Shown one piece after another: positions 10,707 to 20,199 of a DNA stretch of 64,000 nt (position 1 is its first letter; every line of letters begins with the position of its first letter). Source of the stretch: Mediterraneibacter faecis JCM 15917. Its GTDB lineage: Bacteria; Bacillota; Clostridia; Lachnospirales; Lachnospiraceae. Under the pieces are notes generated by a model. The model was not told where the DNA came from. It ran no database searches and was given only the letters and a program-made list of their open reading frames with translations. The stretch covers positions 41,678-105,677 of the forward strand of contig BBDW01000012.1 of the NCBI GenBank assembly GCA_001312505.1, written 5' to 3'. Made by a program: the position numbers and the translations under genes.

Positions 10707-11097
10707 AATGGTAGCACTGGCAAAAGAAAGAAGTGCGGAAATGACGGAAACAGCAATAACAGCTATTGAAACAATGTATAGAAAAAATATAAAAATTTCA
10801 GTTGCTGAACTTACAAAACTAACAGGACTTTCCAGAGGTTTTTTCTATAATAATCCGAATGTAAAACAGTTCATGATGGAATTGAAGGAAAAGCAACAGG
10901 GAATGATATTGCAAAATCCCAAAAGCGATGCTATTGCAAAAGCACAGGAAGCACGGATTAAGAGTTTAGAACAGAAATTATCCGATAGTGTTCCGAAAAA
11001 TGAATATGAAAATCTTCAGAAAAAATATGAAGAATTACAAGTGAAATATAGTCAAATGAAAAAGGAAACACTGTTGAAGATGTACGACCAATTATAG
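10690..11097 (+). CDS. Tn554 TnpC-like protein (DUF6262 family)
   Basis: A 135-aa protein with an N-terminal helix-turn-helix-like segment (VAELTKLTGLSRGFFYNN, ~residues 38-55) and a long C-terminal coiled coil (~residues 75-130, Lys/Glu/Gln-rich). Such a protein follows the recombinases in Tn554-type transposons, where TnpC influences transposition frequency and orientation. The start overlaps recombinase 3 by 17 bases behind AGGAGGGA. The assignment rests on the domain order and neighbours. Confidence 0.8.
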   Translation: MQKHDKMVALAKERSAEMTETAITAIETMYRKNIKISVAELTKLTGLSRGFFYNNPNVKQFMMELKEKQQGMILQNPKSDAIAKAQEARIKSLEQKLSDSVPKNEYENLQKKYEELQVKYSQMKKETLLKMYDQL

Positions 11098-11117
11098 AAA
11101 GAAAAGGAGAATATTTT

Positions 11118-11498
11118 ATGCAGAACGAAATTTATGATGAGAAAAATGGACTTACTTATATGTTATGTGGTGATTATTATTTGCCGGAATTGGCACTTGC
11201 AGATATCGAACCAACTTATGGGAAATATGGGATGCTTCGTAAAAGCTATTTACAGGAACACAGAAAGGCAAAATATCAAATATTGTTGTTACAAGGAACA
11301 CTTGTCGAGCATTTGAATCAGATTGATGCAGAAGCAAGGGATAGGGAAGAACAATTAGTAAAACAGATGATGGAGAAACAAGGAATTACAGAGAAATTAA
11401 AAAGGCAGGACAACATGGAATGGACAAGAAGGATGAATAGCATTTATCATGATGCAGAAGAGATGATTTTGACGGAAATGATATACACGAAAGGATAA
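11118..11498 (+). CDS. TnpV family transposon-encoded protein
   Basis: A 126-aa protein matching the TnpV pattern common in Clostridia mobile elements: LTYMLCGDYYLPEL near the N-terminus, GKYGMLRKSYLQEHR in the middle, and MEWTRRMNSIYHDAEEMIL at the C-terminus. Its biochemical role is not known to me. It follows the TnpC-like gene by 20 bp with its own AAAGGAGA site, so it belongs to the same operon. Confidence 0.85.
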   Translation: MQNEIYDEKNGLTYMLCGDYYLPELALADIEPTYGKYGMLRKSYLQEHRKAKYQILLLQGTLVEHLNQIDAEARDREEQLVKQMMEKQGITEKLKRQDNMEWTRRMNSIYHDAEEMILTEMIYTKG

Positions 11499-11507
11499 TG
11501 ATCTGTA

Positions 11508-11900
11508 ATGGATAGCAAGAATTTTGCAGTCCGGATAGCAAAAGTGGAAGTCTGGATGGCAAGGTTCTTGCAGTCTGGAAAGATAAAAAATGAGGGATTA
11601 AAAATGTTGGTCAAGTACATAATAAAAGTGTTTTTATATTTGATTCTTGCAGTAATGACATTGATTCGCTGGTTATTAAAAATTCCGATGATGCTGGGAA
11701 ATATTTTGCTTTACTTTTTATCAATTATATTTATTCTGACAGGTGTTTTGAGTTATGGATTTGCATTGGAATCTGCAAGAGAATGTGGTCGAATGATAAT
11801 AATTGGGATGGGATTTGGTGCAATACCAAACTTTATCCCATTTTTGGGAAAAAGTTTAGAGACATTGGTTGACAAACTGTTGAGTATGACAAATGAATGA
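11508..11900 (+). CDS. Small membrane protein resembling the CD1845 family
   Basis: A 130-aa protein with about 35 N-terminal hydrophilic residues, then two or three hydrophobic segments (~residues 36-60, 62-84 and 93-112). The arrangement resembles the CD1845-type small membrane proteins found near the ends of Clostridia integrative elements; function is unknown. It is the last island gene before the remnant ATPase gene. A downstream start (ATG at 11604) would trim the N-terminus to just before the first membrane segment. Confidence 0.55.
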   Translation: MDSKNFAVRIAKVEVWMARFLQSGKIKNEGLKMLVKYIIKVFLYLILAVMTLIRWLLKIPMMLGNILLYFLSIIFILTGVLSYGFALESARECGRMIIIGMGFGAIPNFIPFLGKSLETLVDKLLSMTNE

Positions 11901-12012
11901 GAAAGTCGATATGAAAGGGGGGCTGTGAAAGGCTCTCTTTTCTTTTTGCAGCTGTGAAATGGCAAGATAATAACGTTATATACATTGTATATTATGTACA
12001 GATATTGCATTT
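11901..12012. other. Probable right end of the island
   Basis: No gene is seen. The stretch has a 6-G run, a near-palindrome ATATACATTGTATAT (11978-11992) of the kind used as a tyrosine-recombinase core site, and very AT-rich sequence. ATPase homology begins just after it, so the junction between island and tad operon most likely lies between about 11930 and 12050. Confidence 0.4.
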
Positions 12013-12411
12013 ATGCATGATGAGGGCATAGGGAGTCCATATAAAGGCTATGTTGAATGGTCACAGTGTTCAATGTCAACGGGACATGCCAATAATCCAA
12101 CAGATATGTTACACAGACTGGAAACAATGATGCTGATGGGGATTGATCTTCCGTTACAGGCAATTCAAAGACAAGTTGCATCGGCACTTGATATTATCAT
12201 TCATCTTGGAAGACTTCGAGATAAGACAAGAAAGGTTTTGCAGATTGTAGAAGTGGAAGGTTATGAAGATGGAAGGATCCAGACAAAGGTTCTTTATGAA
12301 TTTAAGGAGGAGGGGGGGATGAAGAATGGAAAGATACAGGGATGCCTTATGAAGAAAAATGAAATCACGAATAAAGAAAAACTCCTGGCTGCAGGATATC
12401 ACACCATCTGA
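12013..12411 (+). pseudogene. C-terminal remnant of the tad assembly ATPase (CpaF/TadA)
   Basis: The readable part (STGHANNPTDMLHRLETM, then LPLQAIQRQVASALDIIIHLGRLRDKTRK) is the C-terminal third of a CpaF/TadA secretion ATPase, the motor that drives Flp pilus assembly. Walker A, Walker B and the whole N-terminal half are absent. Before the STGHAN motif the frame is broken (GHS-GS appears with one G missing near 12075), and homology fades upstream of about 12018. The simplest reading is that the island inserted into this gene, leaving its 5' part beyond the left window edge. The C-terminus (KIQGCLMKKNEITNKEKLLAAGY) is intact and overlaps tadB. Confidence 0.8.
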
Positions 12412-13116
12412 ATATACTGTCGGAATCATAAAATGTACGGTGAGATTTCTTCTGATTTTGTATTTGTTTTATGAATCGATACTTCCGGCAATTCTCCTGT
12501 TCCCGTTATGGTTCTTATACATGAAGGAGTGGATGGAAGAGAAAGCAATCGGAAAAGAACAGGAATTCAGGAGGCAGTTCAGAGATAGTATTCAGACAAT
12601 GGCAGGGCACTTAAGGCAGGATATTCTGTAGAGAATGCAATCAGGGAAACAAATCGTGATCTGATCGGAATGTATGATGCGAATACAAGGATTCGAAAAG
12701 AATATGGTCAGATGGTAAGGAAGCTGGATCTGAATCTGTCAGTTGTAACCGTATTGAATGAATTTGCGGCTGAAGTAAAGCAGGAGGATGTGACGAATTT
12801 TATTACAGTTTATGCAGCAGCTAAGGTCAGTGGTGGGGGGGATTCAATTGCAATTATCAGAGATGCGGCCAGAACAATCGGAGAGAAGATCGATACAGAA
12901 CGTGAGATACAGACCATGCTGGCTGCGAAAAAGCTGGAATTTGAAATCATGAGCGTAATCCCATTTATAATGATTCTCTACATGAAGATGACATTTGGTG
13001 AATTCTTAAGTGTCCTGTATGGTACATGGACCGGATGTATCGTAATGAGCATTTGTCTTGTGCTTTATCTTGGAGCATACAGGTTTGGAAGGAGGATTCT
13101 ACAGATTGAGATTTAA
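12359..13116 (+). CDS. tadB: Tad pilus assembly inner-membrane protein TadB (one frameshift)
   Basis: The two halves make one protein. The first has a hydrophobic segment and KEQEFRRQFRDSIQTMAG; the second has MYDANTRIRKEYGQMVRKLDLNLSV and two C-terminal membrane segments ending FGRRILQIEI. The break is at GGG (12605-12607), where four G would give MAGALKAGYSVENAIRETN, the usual GspF/TadB sequence. TadB forms the inner-membrane platform with TadC. A G7 run (12835-12841) adds a Gly in KVSGGGD. The gene overlaps the ATPase remnant by about 50 bp. Confidence 0.85.
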
Positions 13117-14379
13117 CAAGAAGTGGAAAAAAGTACTTCAGCCTGACAAAGGAAAATATGGAATCTATAAAAAGGCCGGAATCGTTCTTTTATTGTCAAT
13201 CGTAATGTTTAGTGCAGTGTATGTCACAGATAATCATCGTCAATTAGCACAGGATGAAAATGGAAACCGGATTTTGGAAAGAAAAGGACAGGGAGAAGGA
13301 AAAAAGACAGAAAAAATCCAGATGGAGACAGGCGAGTGGAAAGAGAAGATGAAGGTTCAGATTTCGGAAAAGAAGTATGCAAAAGAAGAGATTAGAGAAC
13401 AGCTTTCTAAGGCGGCAGAAGAACTTCCGGCTCAGATCCTTGGTGAAAACAAAAGTCTGGATGAGGTCAGGTCAGACCTGAATCTTATTATGGAAATTCC
13501 ACATACGGGAATCAGCGTGTCATGGGAACTTGATAACTACGAGGTTATGAACAGCAGAGGTGTTTTAAAGCAGGAGAAGCTGACGGAAGAAGGAACACTC
13601 GTCAAATTAACCGCTGTCCTTCGATATGATGAGGAAAAAATGTCCTGTGAATTTTATGCACACCTGTTTTCCACACCGTTGTCAAAGAAGGAAGGTGTTC
13701 TGAAAAAGATATCCCAGGAAGTAGAAAAAGCAGATCAGGAACAGCGGGAAAAGGATTACCTGATATTGCCAGATCAGGTAGATGGAAGAAAATTATCCTG
13801 GAAGCCTGTGAAGGAAATGAGAGCATTTGGAATTCTTTTGCTTGGCGGAGTGATGATTGTATTCCAGTTTACAGCAGAGAAACAAAAGCAGAAAGAACAA
13901 CAAAAGAAAGAAATCAGGCAGATGCAGTTTGATTATCCGCAGCTGATCAATAAATTCAGTCTGTATATAGGGGGGGCAGGAATGACAGTGAGAAGAGCCT
14001 GGATCCAAATTGTAAAAGAATATGACAAAGAGAAACACTATCTTGGAGAAAGAACAGTGTATGAAGAGATGAGATATACAATGAATGAACTGAAGAATGG
14101 AAGACCGGAAAGTGAATGCTACGAGGCATTTGGAAGGAGGTGCGAAAGTCCGGTTTACCGAAAGTTCGGAATGCTTTTAAGTCAGAATTTAAGAAAAGGA
14201 ACCAAGGGATTGACGAATCTGTTACAAAGAGAGGCGCAGGAAGCTTTTGAGGAACGGAAAAATATGGCAAAGAAACTTGGTGAAGAGGCAGGAACAAAGT
14301 TGATGATACCGTTGTTTCTTATGTTGCAGTCGTGTTCGTGATCGTGACTGTTCCAGCGTTTTTGACGATTCAGATTTGA
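13106..14379 (+). CDS. TadC-like type II secretion F-domain protein (3' frameshift)
   Basis: I start it at TTG 13106, behind GGAGG and overlapping the tadB stop, rather than at ATG 13058 inside tadB. An N-terminal membrane segment is followed by a Lys/Glu-rich extracytoplasmic region (~residues 45-230), a second membrane segment near 240, and the F domain with GMTVRRAWIQIV and LSQNLRKGTKGL. The written frame ends early (14341). Restoring one T near 14324 gives LMFAVVFVIVTVPAFLTIQI and a stop at 14377-14379. It partners TadB at the pilus base. Confidence 0.8.
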
Positions 14380-14410
14380 GAAAAAGAGAGAAAAGAAGGA
14401 GAGATACAAG

Positions 14411-14590
14411 ATGAGAAAATTATTGATAAGAAAAAATAAAGATAAGAAATATGTTGCCGCAATCACAACAATTGAACTGGTTTTAATTTTGGTTATATTA
14501 ATTGCGCTTCTGTTGATTTTTAAAGAACAGTTGATTAGTTTGATCACTACGATTTTTGAGAAAGTGACATCAGAAAGCTCCGGCATATAG
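14411..14590 (+). CDS. Flp-type IVb pilin (59 aa)
   Basis: A short gene between tadC and the DUF5702 gene. A basic N-terminus (MRKLLIRKNKDKKY) is followed by AAITTIELVLILVILIALLL, the hydrophobic helix with the conserved Glu typical of Flp1 pilins, then KEQLISLITTIFEKV. It is preceded by GAAGGAGAGATACAAG. Prepilin peptidase (16975) would process the leader. This is the probable major subunit of the Tad pilus. Confidence 0.88.
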   Translation: MRKLLIRKNKDKKYVAAITTIELVLILVILIALLLIFKEQLISLITTIFEKVTSESSGI

Positions 14591-14591
14591 C

Positions 14592-16055
14592 ATGTGGTCC
14601 GCAAAAGGCGAAATTACTGTATTTTTAAGCTTATCATTTACTTTGTTACTTTCATTTATCTTTGGAATTCTAGAGTCTGCTGTGATTCAAGGATCAAAAA
14701 ATCTCAGCAGAATTGACACAGATCGAGCAATCTATTCCGTTTTCGGAGAATATCATCAGGAACTTATGGAACAATATCATGTTTTGGGAATTGATCTTGG
14801 TTACAGGACAGGAAATTATGAAGAAGAAAATCTGATCCAGCGTTTGCATTATTACAATTCTGGTTCTACAGATCATCAAATCAAGGGAATTCAGTATTTG
14901 ACAGATCAATCCGGACAGGCATTTCGAGAACAAGTGCTGGCTTATATGGAACAAAGGTATGGAATGGATCTGGTTAAAAAGTTTACCGGAACAACAGAGA
15001 AATGGGAACAGACAGAGACAGAAGAATCTGATATGGAAAAGAAAACAGATGAAATGACAGATGCAATGGAACGGGTGAATGACAGTCTTGACGCATCCGG
15101 CAGTCAAACGGAAGGAGAAGATGTGGAAGAAGGTCCAAGTCTGCCAGATGAGGAGAATCCGTTTCGTATTATGCAAAAGATAAAAAAAGAAGGAATTCTT
15201 TCTGTTGTGATTCCGAAAGGAAAAAAGTATCTGAAAAGAGTGTTGATTTGTCGGGGGGGCAGGCATCAAAGAGAACTTTGAAAAAAGGATATGGGACATT
15301 TCCAACAAGAAAAGGACTTGATCAGACAACGGAGAAACTTCTGTACAACGAATATCTTCTCAAAACATTCGGCTATGCATTTCGGCAGGATTCAGAACAA
15401 TCAGAAGGAACGGATGAGAGTGGAGAGAAGGAATGGCAGTCTGATCGTTCGGATGCTTTAGCATACGAACTGGAATATATTCTACAAGGAAAAGGATCAG
15501 ATAAAGAAAATCTGGAATCCGTGTTATTTCGTCTTTTTCTTCTGAGAATATCAGGAAATTATAGTTGTCTGGCAAAGGATATGGGACGAGTGGCAGAGGC
15601 AGAAGCGCTGGCTGTGACAATATCTGCACTACTACTGATGCCTGAAGCGGTAGAAGCTTTGAAACAGATGATACTTGTTGCGTGGGCAGGAGGAGAAAGT
15701 GTTATGGATCTTCGTTGTCTTTTGGATGGAAGAAAAGTTCCACTGGTAAAAAGTGCAGATAAATGGGTTGTTTCTCTGTCACAGCTGCCACTTCTTCTGA
15801 CAGATGGTGGAAGTGTAAGGGGGAAATGATTCCGGAGAAGGAGTCGGATATTCCGATTATATCAGGATGTTTCTCTTTTTGAAATCAGTGCCGGAAATTA
15901 CAATGCGGACTTTAGATTGTGTAGAAGAGGCATTCCATTCCAAACATATTTTGTTTCAGGCAGATCAATGTGTGACTAAATTAGAAATACAGAATAAGAT
16001 AATCGTTTATAAAAATCTAAATTACCAATATCCGGTTTATTTCGGATATGAATGA
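14592..16055 (+). CDS. DUF5702 TadG-like envelope protein (two frameshifts)
   Basis: Three overlapping frames form one protein of about 487 aa. The N-terminus (KGEITVFLSLSFTLLLSFIFGILESA) is the single membrane helix typical of this family; the rest is extracytoplasmic. Breaks: a six-A run (15221-15226; seven restore VSEKSVDLSG) and a five-G run (15819-15823; four restore VRGNDSGEGVGYSDYIRMF). The C-terminal part, TMRTLDCVEEAF to NYQYPVYFGYE, is the family signature. It starts one base after the pilin stop. It is presumed to be a minor pilin or assembly factor; the exact role is not established. Confidence 0.8.
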
Positions 16056-16067
16056 AGCCAGAATTAT

Positions 16068-16249
16068 CCCCCCCGGTGCAGATGCCCTTTCAGACCTTCT
16101 TTTGTACACCCCCCCAAAACGTACACTCAGAATCCTGCAATCCCTCTTGCAGGAAACCCACACACTTTAGAAAGGAAAAGCTGCGATGTCAAATAAACAG
16201 GTAAAAAATACCAGTCCAACAAGAGAAAGGGCATCTGCACCGGGGGGGG
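16068..16249. repeat. 24-bp inverted repeat spanning the TadE-like start
   Basis: The left arm (16068-16091: seven C then GGTGCAGATGCCCTTTC) is the exact complement of the right arm (16225-16248: GAAAGGGCATCTGCACC then G's). The spacer is 133 bp. The right arm lies within codons for RERASAPG of the next gene; the left arm is non-coding. The ribosome site and ATG lie in the spacer. Confidence 0.8.
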
Positions 16250-16987
16250 TAAGAGCAAGTGTAACAATAGAAGCTGCATTTGCAGTTCCCCCTCTTTATG
16301 TTTGCAGTATTAAGTTTGATTTTTTTAATTGAAATCCAGAGTATACGAGGCTGCATCCATGCAGCAGGAAGTGATGCAGCCAAACAGGCAGCAGAGTCAA
16401 CGGCTGTCCTTCCTGTATTGAATACAATTCAATTAAAATCAGATTTGGTGAATCTGATTGGAGAAGAAAGAATTGAGAGAAGTATTCTGAATGGTGGTAC
16501 ATCAGCTATCAGTTGCTGGAAGTCTTATTGGATTCCGGGAACAGAAGAGATAAATGTTGTTATCGAGTACAAGATAAAGATTCCGGTTCCATTAATGAAA
16601 AGTCCTTCGGTGAAGTTGAAAGATGAGTTTAAAGTCAGTGCATGGAATGGTTATCAAAAAGATAGAAAGGGAAATGAAGACGGACAGATTGTCTATATCA
16701 CAGAAAAAGGAACAGTATGGCATTCAGATTATCAGTGCAGCTATCTTCAATTATCTATTCAATATGTTCAATACTCAGAATTACAAAATATGAGAAATGA
16801 AGGTGGAGGAAAATACCATAAATGTGAGCAATGTGTTTATGGACAGGCAATGAATGGTGTATATATTACCAGTTATGGAAACCGGTATCACAACTCATTG
16901 AATTGCAGTTCTCTGAAGAGAACAATACGTGCAGTTCATAAAAGCGAAGTAGCAGGAAGAGGAGGATGTTCTAAATGTGCAAAATAA
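16186..16987 (+). CDS. TadE-like pseudopilin with Cys-rich C-terminal repeats (one frameshift)
   Basis: It starts at ATG 16186 behind AAAGGAAAAG. After ~25 residues comes RASVTIEAAFAVPLFMF, a prepilin-like cleavage/helix segment (TIEAAF with the conserved Glu). A five-C run (16288-16292) shifts the frame; four C give AVPLF. The C-terminus holds two copies of a motif of the form YIT..G..H....CS.L....KC..C (~residues 168-210 and 215-265), which may bind metal. It overlaps the peptidase gene by 13 bases. The TadE domain is confident; the role of the repeats is unknown. Confidence 0.78.
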
Positions 16988-17452
16988 TGAATGTATTCGG
17001 GCAAAATGGAAGGGAAAATCTATGGATGTTTTTTCAAGCTATTATAGCAGTGTATCTGTTGATTTTGTCTGTGATAGATATTCGTTGGAAGAAAGTAAGT
17101 GTAAGAAGTCTTTTGATTTTGCTTGCGATTGCAGTTTTATGTCAGGTACTATGTAGCAAAGGAGAACTCAGGATGATGGTAGCCGGTGGATTGTGTGGAG
17201 GTGTATTTCTTTTTTTTAGTTGGTTCACACAAGAGTCATTTGGTTACGGAGATAGCATATTAATTTTGATCCTTGGAATTTTATCTGGGGGGATGGAATC
17301 TTCTTTGGATTCTGTTTGCTGCATTTCTGATCGCATCTGTTTACGGAGGAATTATGATCGCACGAAAGAAGTATACAAGAAAAAATTCATTTCCATTTAT
17401 TCCATTTCTGACAGTTGCTTATCTGGGAGGCATGATTGGTGGAGTTTACTGA
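16975..17452 (+). CDS. A24 prepilin peptidase (one frameshift)
   Basis: A short TadV/CpaA-type aspartic prepilin peptidase of about 158 aa. The two catalytic Asp lie in LSVIDIRWKKVS (~residue 38) and FGYGDSIL (the GxGD motif, ~residue 94). The protein is mostly hydrophobic helices. A six-G run (17287-17292, one too many) breaks the frame; the corrected C-terminus reads WNLLWILFAAFLIASVYGG and ends GGMIGGVY at 17450-17452. It cleaves the leaders of the Flp pilin and pseudopilins of this operon. Confidence 0.83.
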
Positions 17453-17837
17453 AAAATATACGAAAAAATACGTGAAAGGAAGTACAGTGGTAGAGATGTC
17501 TTACCTTATTCCTTTTTGCTTAATTCTATTTTTTCTGCTCATCACGATCATTTTTTACTTTCATGATAAGGCAATTTTAAACGCAGCGGCAGCGGAAACG
17601 GCTGTGACAGGAGTTGAAATGGACAGGAAAAAGATAGAAGACGCAGATCTGGATGCTTTTTTCCGAGAAAGGACGAGTGGAAAATTGATTTTTCTGGAAA
17701 ATATAACAACCAGAGTTGATCTATCAGGGAAGAAAATAGAGGTAGAAGTTTTTGCATCAAAAGGACGAATGAAGATTCATCTGATACAACGTGCAACGAA
17801 GGTGAAACCAGAAGAAAAAGTCAGATGGAAAAAATAG
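17439..17837 (+). CDS. TadE-like minor pseudopilin
   Basis: About 132 aa. It starts at GTG 17439 (TTG 17436 possible) behind GGGAGG and overlaps the end of the peptidase gene. The N-terminus has KGSTVVEMSYLIPFCLILFF, the TadE hydrophobic segment with Glu, followed by an extracytoplasmic domain ending in a basic tail. It is probably a minor component of the Tad pilus, processed by the adjacent peptidase. Confidence 0.78.
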   Translation: MEFTEKYTKKYVKGSTVVEMSYLIPFCLILFFLLITIIFYFHDKAILNAAAAETAVTGVEMDRKKIEDADLDAFFRERTSGKLIFLENITTRVDLSGKKIEVEVFASKGRMKIHLIQRATKVKPEEKVRWKK

Positions 17838-18674
17838 ATTTCTGTAAAGCTGAAAAAGTGAAGGGAGAAGAAAATCAGATGGAAGAAAAAAAGACAAATC
17901 AGCAGAGCAGAGTGGCAGAATCTGAAATCATAATAGACAGCGTACAACCGTATCGGGAGAATTATCAGATGCGGATGCTTAAGAATAATCGGATTCCCGG
18001 ATTATTGAGAGTAAGTGGATGTGGAATGGAAGGTGCAAGTAGATATTATTATCATACAGGGCATGCACAGTCGTTGGAAACGTATTATAAAAATAAAGAT
18101 ATCAGAGCAGAAGAGATATTAAAACTGACAAGACAATTTCTCAGTGTTATGGAAAAAATGAAAGATTATATGTTAGAACCAAATTATCTGGTGCTTTCAG
18201 AAAAATATATTTTCGAAAAGAATGAAAACTATTTTTTCTGTTTTTTCCAGAGAATGAGAAGACCTGGCAGGTGTCTTATCATGAGCTGACGGAGTATTTT
18301 GTAAGGAAAGTTGATTATCAGGATTTGGAGAGTATTCAACTTGCCTGTATGCTTCACAAAGAAACGCTAAAAGAAACGTATGATCTGGAAAGCATACTGC
18401 AGCAGTATGAGGAAGAAGCAAAAAACAGGGAAGAAAAGTTCAAAGAAGAGAAGATCAGAGAAGAAAGTAAGAGAGAAAAAGACAGAAGAGAAATGGAAGA
18501 AAATCAAAACATTGAGGTACAGGAAAACAGCTATTATAACAAGGCGAGAGAGAATTATGCAGTGATGGAAGAAAAGAGATATGGTCCGATCAAGAAATTT
18601 GCAAAACGCTTTAAGTCTGGAAAATGGGGGGAGAATGGGAAGATCTGATAACGGAAGCTGATGACTATGAATGA
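17825..18674 (+). CDS. DUF6382 protein of the tad operon (two frameshifts)
   Basis: A cytoplasmic protein of about 280 aa. The DUF6382 region runs from YQMRMLKNNRIPGLLRVSG to ELTEYFVRKVDYQDLESIQL, then a charged coiled coil (~residues 195-255). A six-T run (18241-18246; seven restore CFFPENEKTWQ) and a six-G run (18626-18631; four restore KWGEWEDLITEADDYE) break the frame, so the true stop is 18672-18674 rather than 18646. The family often accompanies Clostridia tad loci, sometimes with an FHA domain, which is not seen here. Function unknown. Confidence 0.75.
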
Positions 18675-18744
18675 TATATGGGATGTGGTATAGTATACGC
18701 AGATTCAAAAACATATCATAGAAGTCAAAAGGGAGTCAGAAAGA

Positions 18745-19368
18745 ATGAAAGAGAGACCAAAAGAAATAATGACGATCACGTTGATAGGAATCAATATTCT
18801 GGTGTTTATTGTTCTTACGATGATCGGACGGACTGAGGATGGTTATTTTATGTTGCAGCATGGAGCAATGTATGAACCATATATTATAGAAAATCAGGAA
18901 TACTATCGGCTGTTTACCAGTCTTTTTCTGCATTTTGGAATCTCACATTTATTAAATAACATGGTGCTTTTGTGGGCACTTGGATCGATTTTTGAAAAAG
19001 AGGCCGGTAAAATTCGGTTTCTGCTCTGTTATTTTATCAGTGGAATAGGTGGTAATCTGCTGTCTTTGTACTGGAATACCATGAACGACAGACAGATTGT
19101 ATCTGCCGGGGGGGCATCGGGAGCAATTTTCGGACTAATGGGAGGGTTGCTTTGGATTGTATTTGCGAACAGGGGAAGGCTGGGAACACTGTCAGGAAGA
19201 GGCATGCTGATTATGGTTGTACTGAGTCTCTATTTTGGATTTACAAGTACAGGCGTAGATAATCTGGCTCACGTAGGCGGATTGATTTGCGGTTTCCTGA
19301 CAGCGCTGCTAACCTATCGAAGAAAAAATCAAAAGATCCTAACGGTATCTGATATTAACGATATCTGA
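18745..19368 (+). CDS. Rhomboid family intramembrane serine protease
   Basis: A 207-aa protein with six hydrophobic segments. Rhomboid motifs are present in order: HLLNN (~residue 72), the catalytic Ser in GASGAIFG (~126), and the catalytic His in DNLAHVGG (~175). A G7 run (19108-19114) gives SAGGASG where SAGASG is usual. The gene has an AAAAGGGAG ribosome site. It cleaves substrates within the membrane; the targets are unknown. It follows the tad operon but may have its own promoter. Confidence 0.9.
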   Translation: MKERPKEIMTITLIGINILVFIVLTMIGRTEDGYFMLQHGAMYEPYIIENQEYYRLFTSLFLHFGISHLLNNMVLLWALGSIFEKEAGKIRFLLCYFISGIGGNLLSLYWNTMNDRQIVSAGGASGAIFGLMGGLLWIVFANRGRLGTLSGRGMLIMVVLSLYFGFTSTGVDNLAHVGGLICGFLTALLTYRRKNQKILTVSDINDI

Positions 19369-19372
19369 TATT

Positions 19373-20119
19373 TTACGCAGGAAGTGTGATCGATACGATT
19401 GTTCCATTGGTATGGTCAGATGTAATGTCGATTGTTCCATTATGTGCTTCAATGATTCTTTTGGAAACTGCGAGACCAAGACCAGTACCGTTTTCTTTGG
19501 TCGTAAAGAATGGTTCATAAAGCTTATCAACAATTTCAGTCGGAATACCACAGCCGTTATCCTGACATTGAATCAGGATTTTATCGTCAAGCTTCTTTGC
19601 ACGAAACTGCAGACGTGGGGGGGCATACTTACAATCGGCAAGAGCATCTTTGGCATTTGTAAGTATGTTTAAGAAGACTTCCTCTAATTTGGTGCGATCA
19701 CCATTGAACCTTTTTATATTCTTATCAATACTGGAAGTCATCTCAATCTTTGATTTTTCAAAGTTGAGAGACATGGCGAACAGAACAGCAGAGTTGCGAA
19801 GAACATGTCCGAGAGGAAAGGAAGCACGATTTAACTGGTTTCCGTTGTTGAGTTCTGTCAGATCATCCAGCAAATCACACATATGTCTGGCGCCATCCAT
19901 GCATTCTTCCCAGACACAGGAACCTTTAGCAGTTTCAGCATAAAGAGAGCTCATTAATTGCATGGAAGAATAAAGAACCGTCATAGGATTGCGGATCTCA
20001 TGCGCAATTGTAGCAACAGCAGCATCATGGTTCTTCAGAAGCTGTGTGATAATCTCTTTTGCATCTTTGTTTGTTTCCATCAGGTGGTTCATTTTTTCAA
20101 GATCGATATTTGTTAACAT
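19373..20119 (-). CDS. Soluble sensor histidine kinase
   Basis: A 248-aa kinase without membrane segments. The H-box is IAHEIRNP (~residue 40), N-box NILTNAKDA (~152), G1 DNGCGIP (~190), and F/G2 EPFFTTKENGTGLGLA (~205). A C7 run (19617-19623 region) adds a Pro in YAPPRLQF. No response regulator is adjacent, so it is an orphan, like sporulation phosphorelay kinases. Its upstream region has three TTCGAC sites that resemble Spo0A boxes. A sporulation link is inference. Start ATG behind TAGGAGTAAG. Confidence 0.88.
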   Translation of the reverse strand: MLTNIDLEKMNHLMETNKDAKEIITQLLKNHDAAVATIAHEIRNPMTVLYSSMQLMSSLYAETAKGSCVWEECMDGARHMCDLLDDLTELNNGNQLNRASFPLGHVLRNSAVLFAMSLNFEKSKIEMTSSIDKNIKRFNGDRTKLEEVFLNILTNAKDALADCKYAPPRLQFRAKKLDDKILIQCQDNGCGIPTEIVDKLYEPFFTTKENGTGLGLAVSKRIIEAHNGTIDITSDHTNGTIVSITLPA

Positions 20120-20199
20120 AATACTTACTCCTAATAGTTAGATTTTCTTGAGTTCGGTAAGAGTGTAGCACCACCGAAAACAGCATTCAATAAAAATCA

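Noticed and set aside
13058..13105. ATG 13058 as the tadC start
   Set aside because: It lies well inside tadB without a ribosome site; TTG 13106 has GGAGG and starts at the typical N-terminus.
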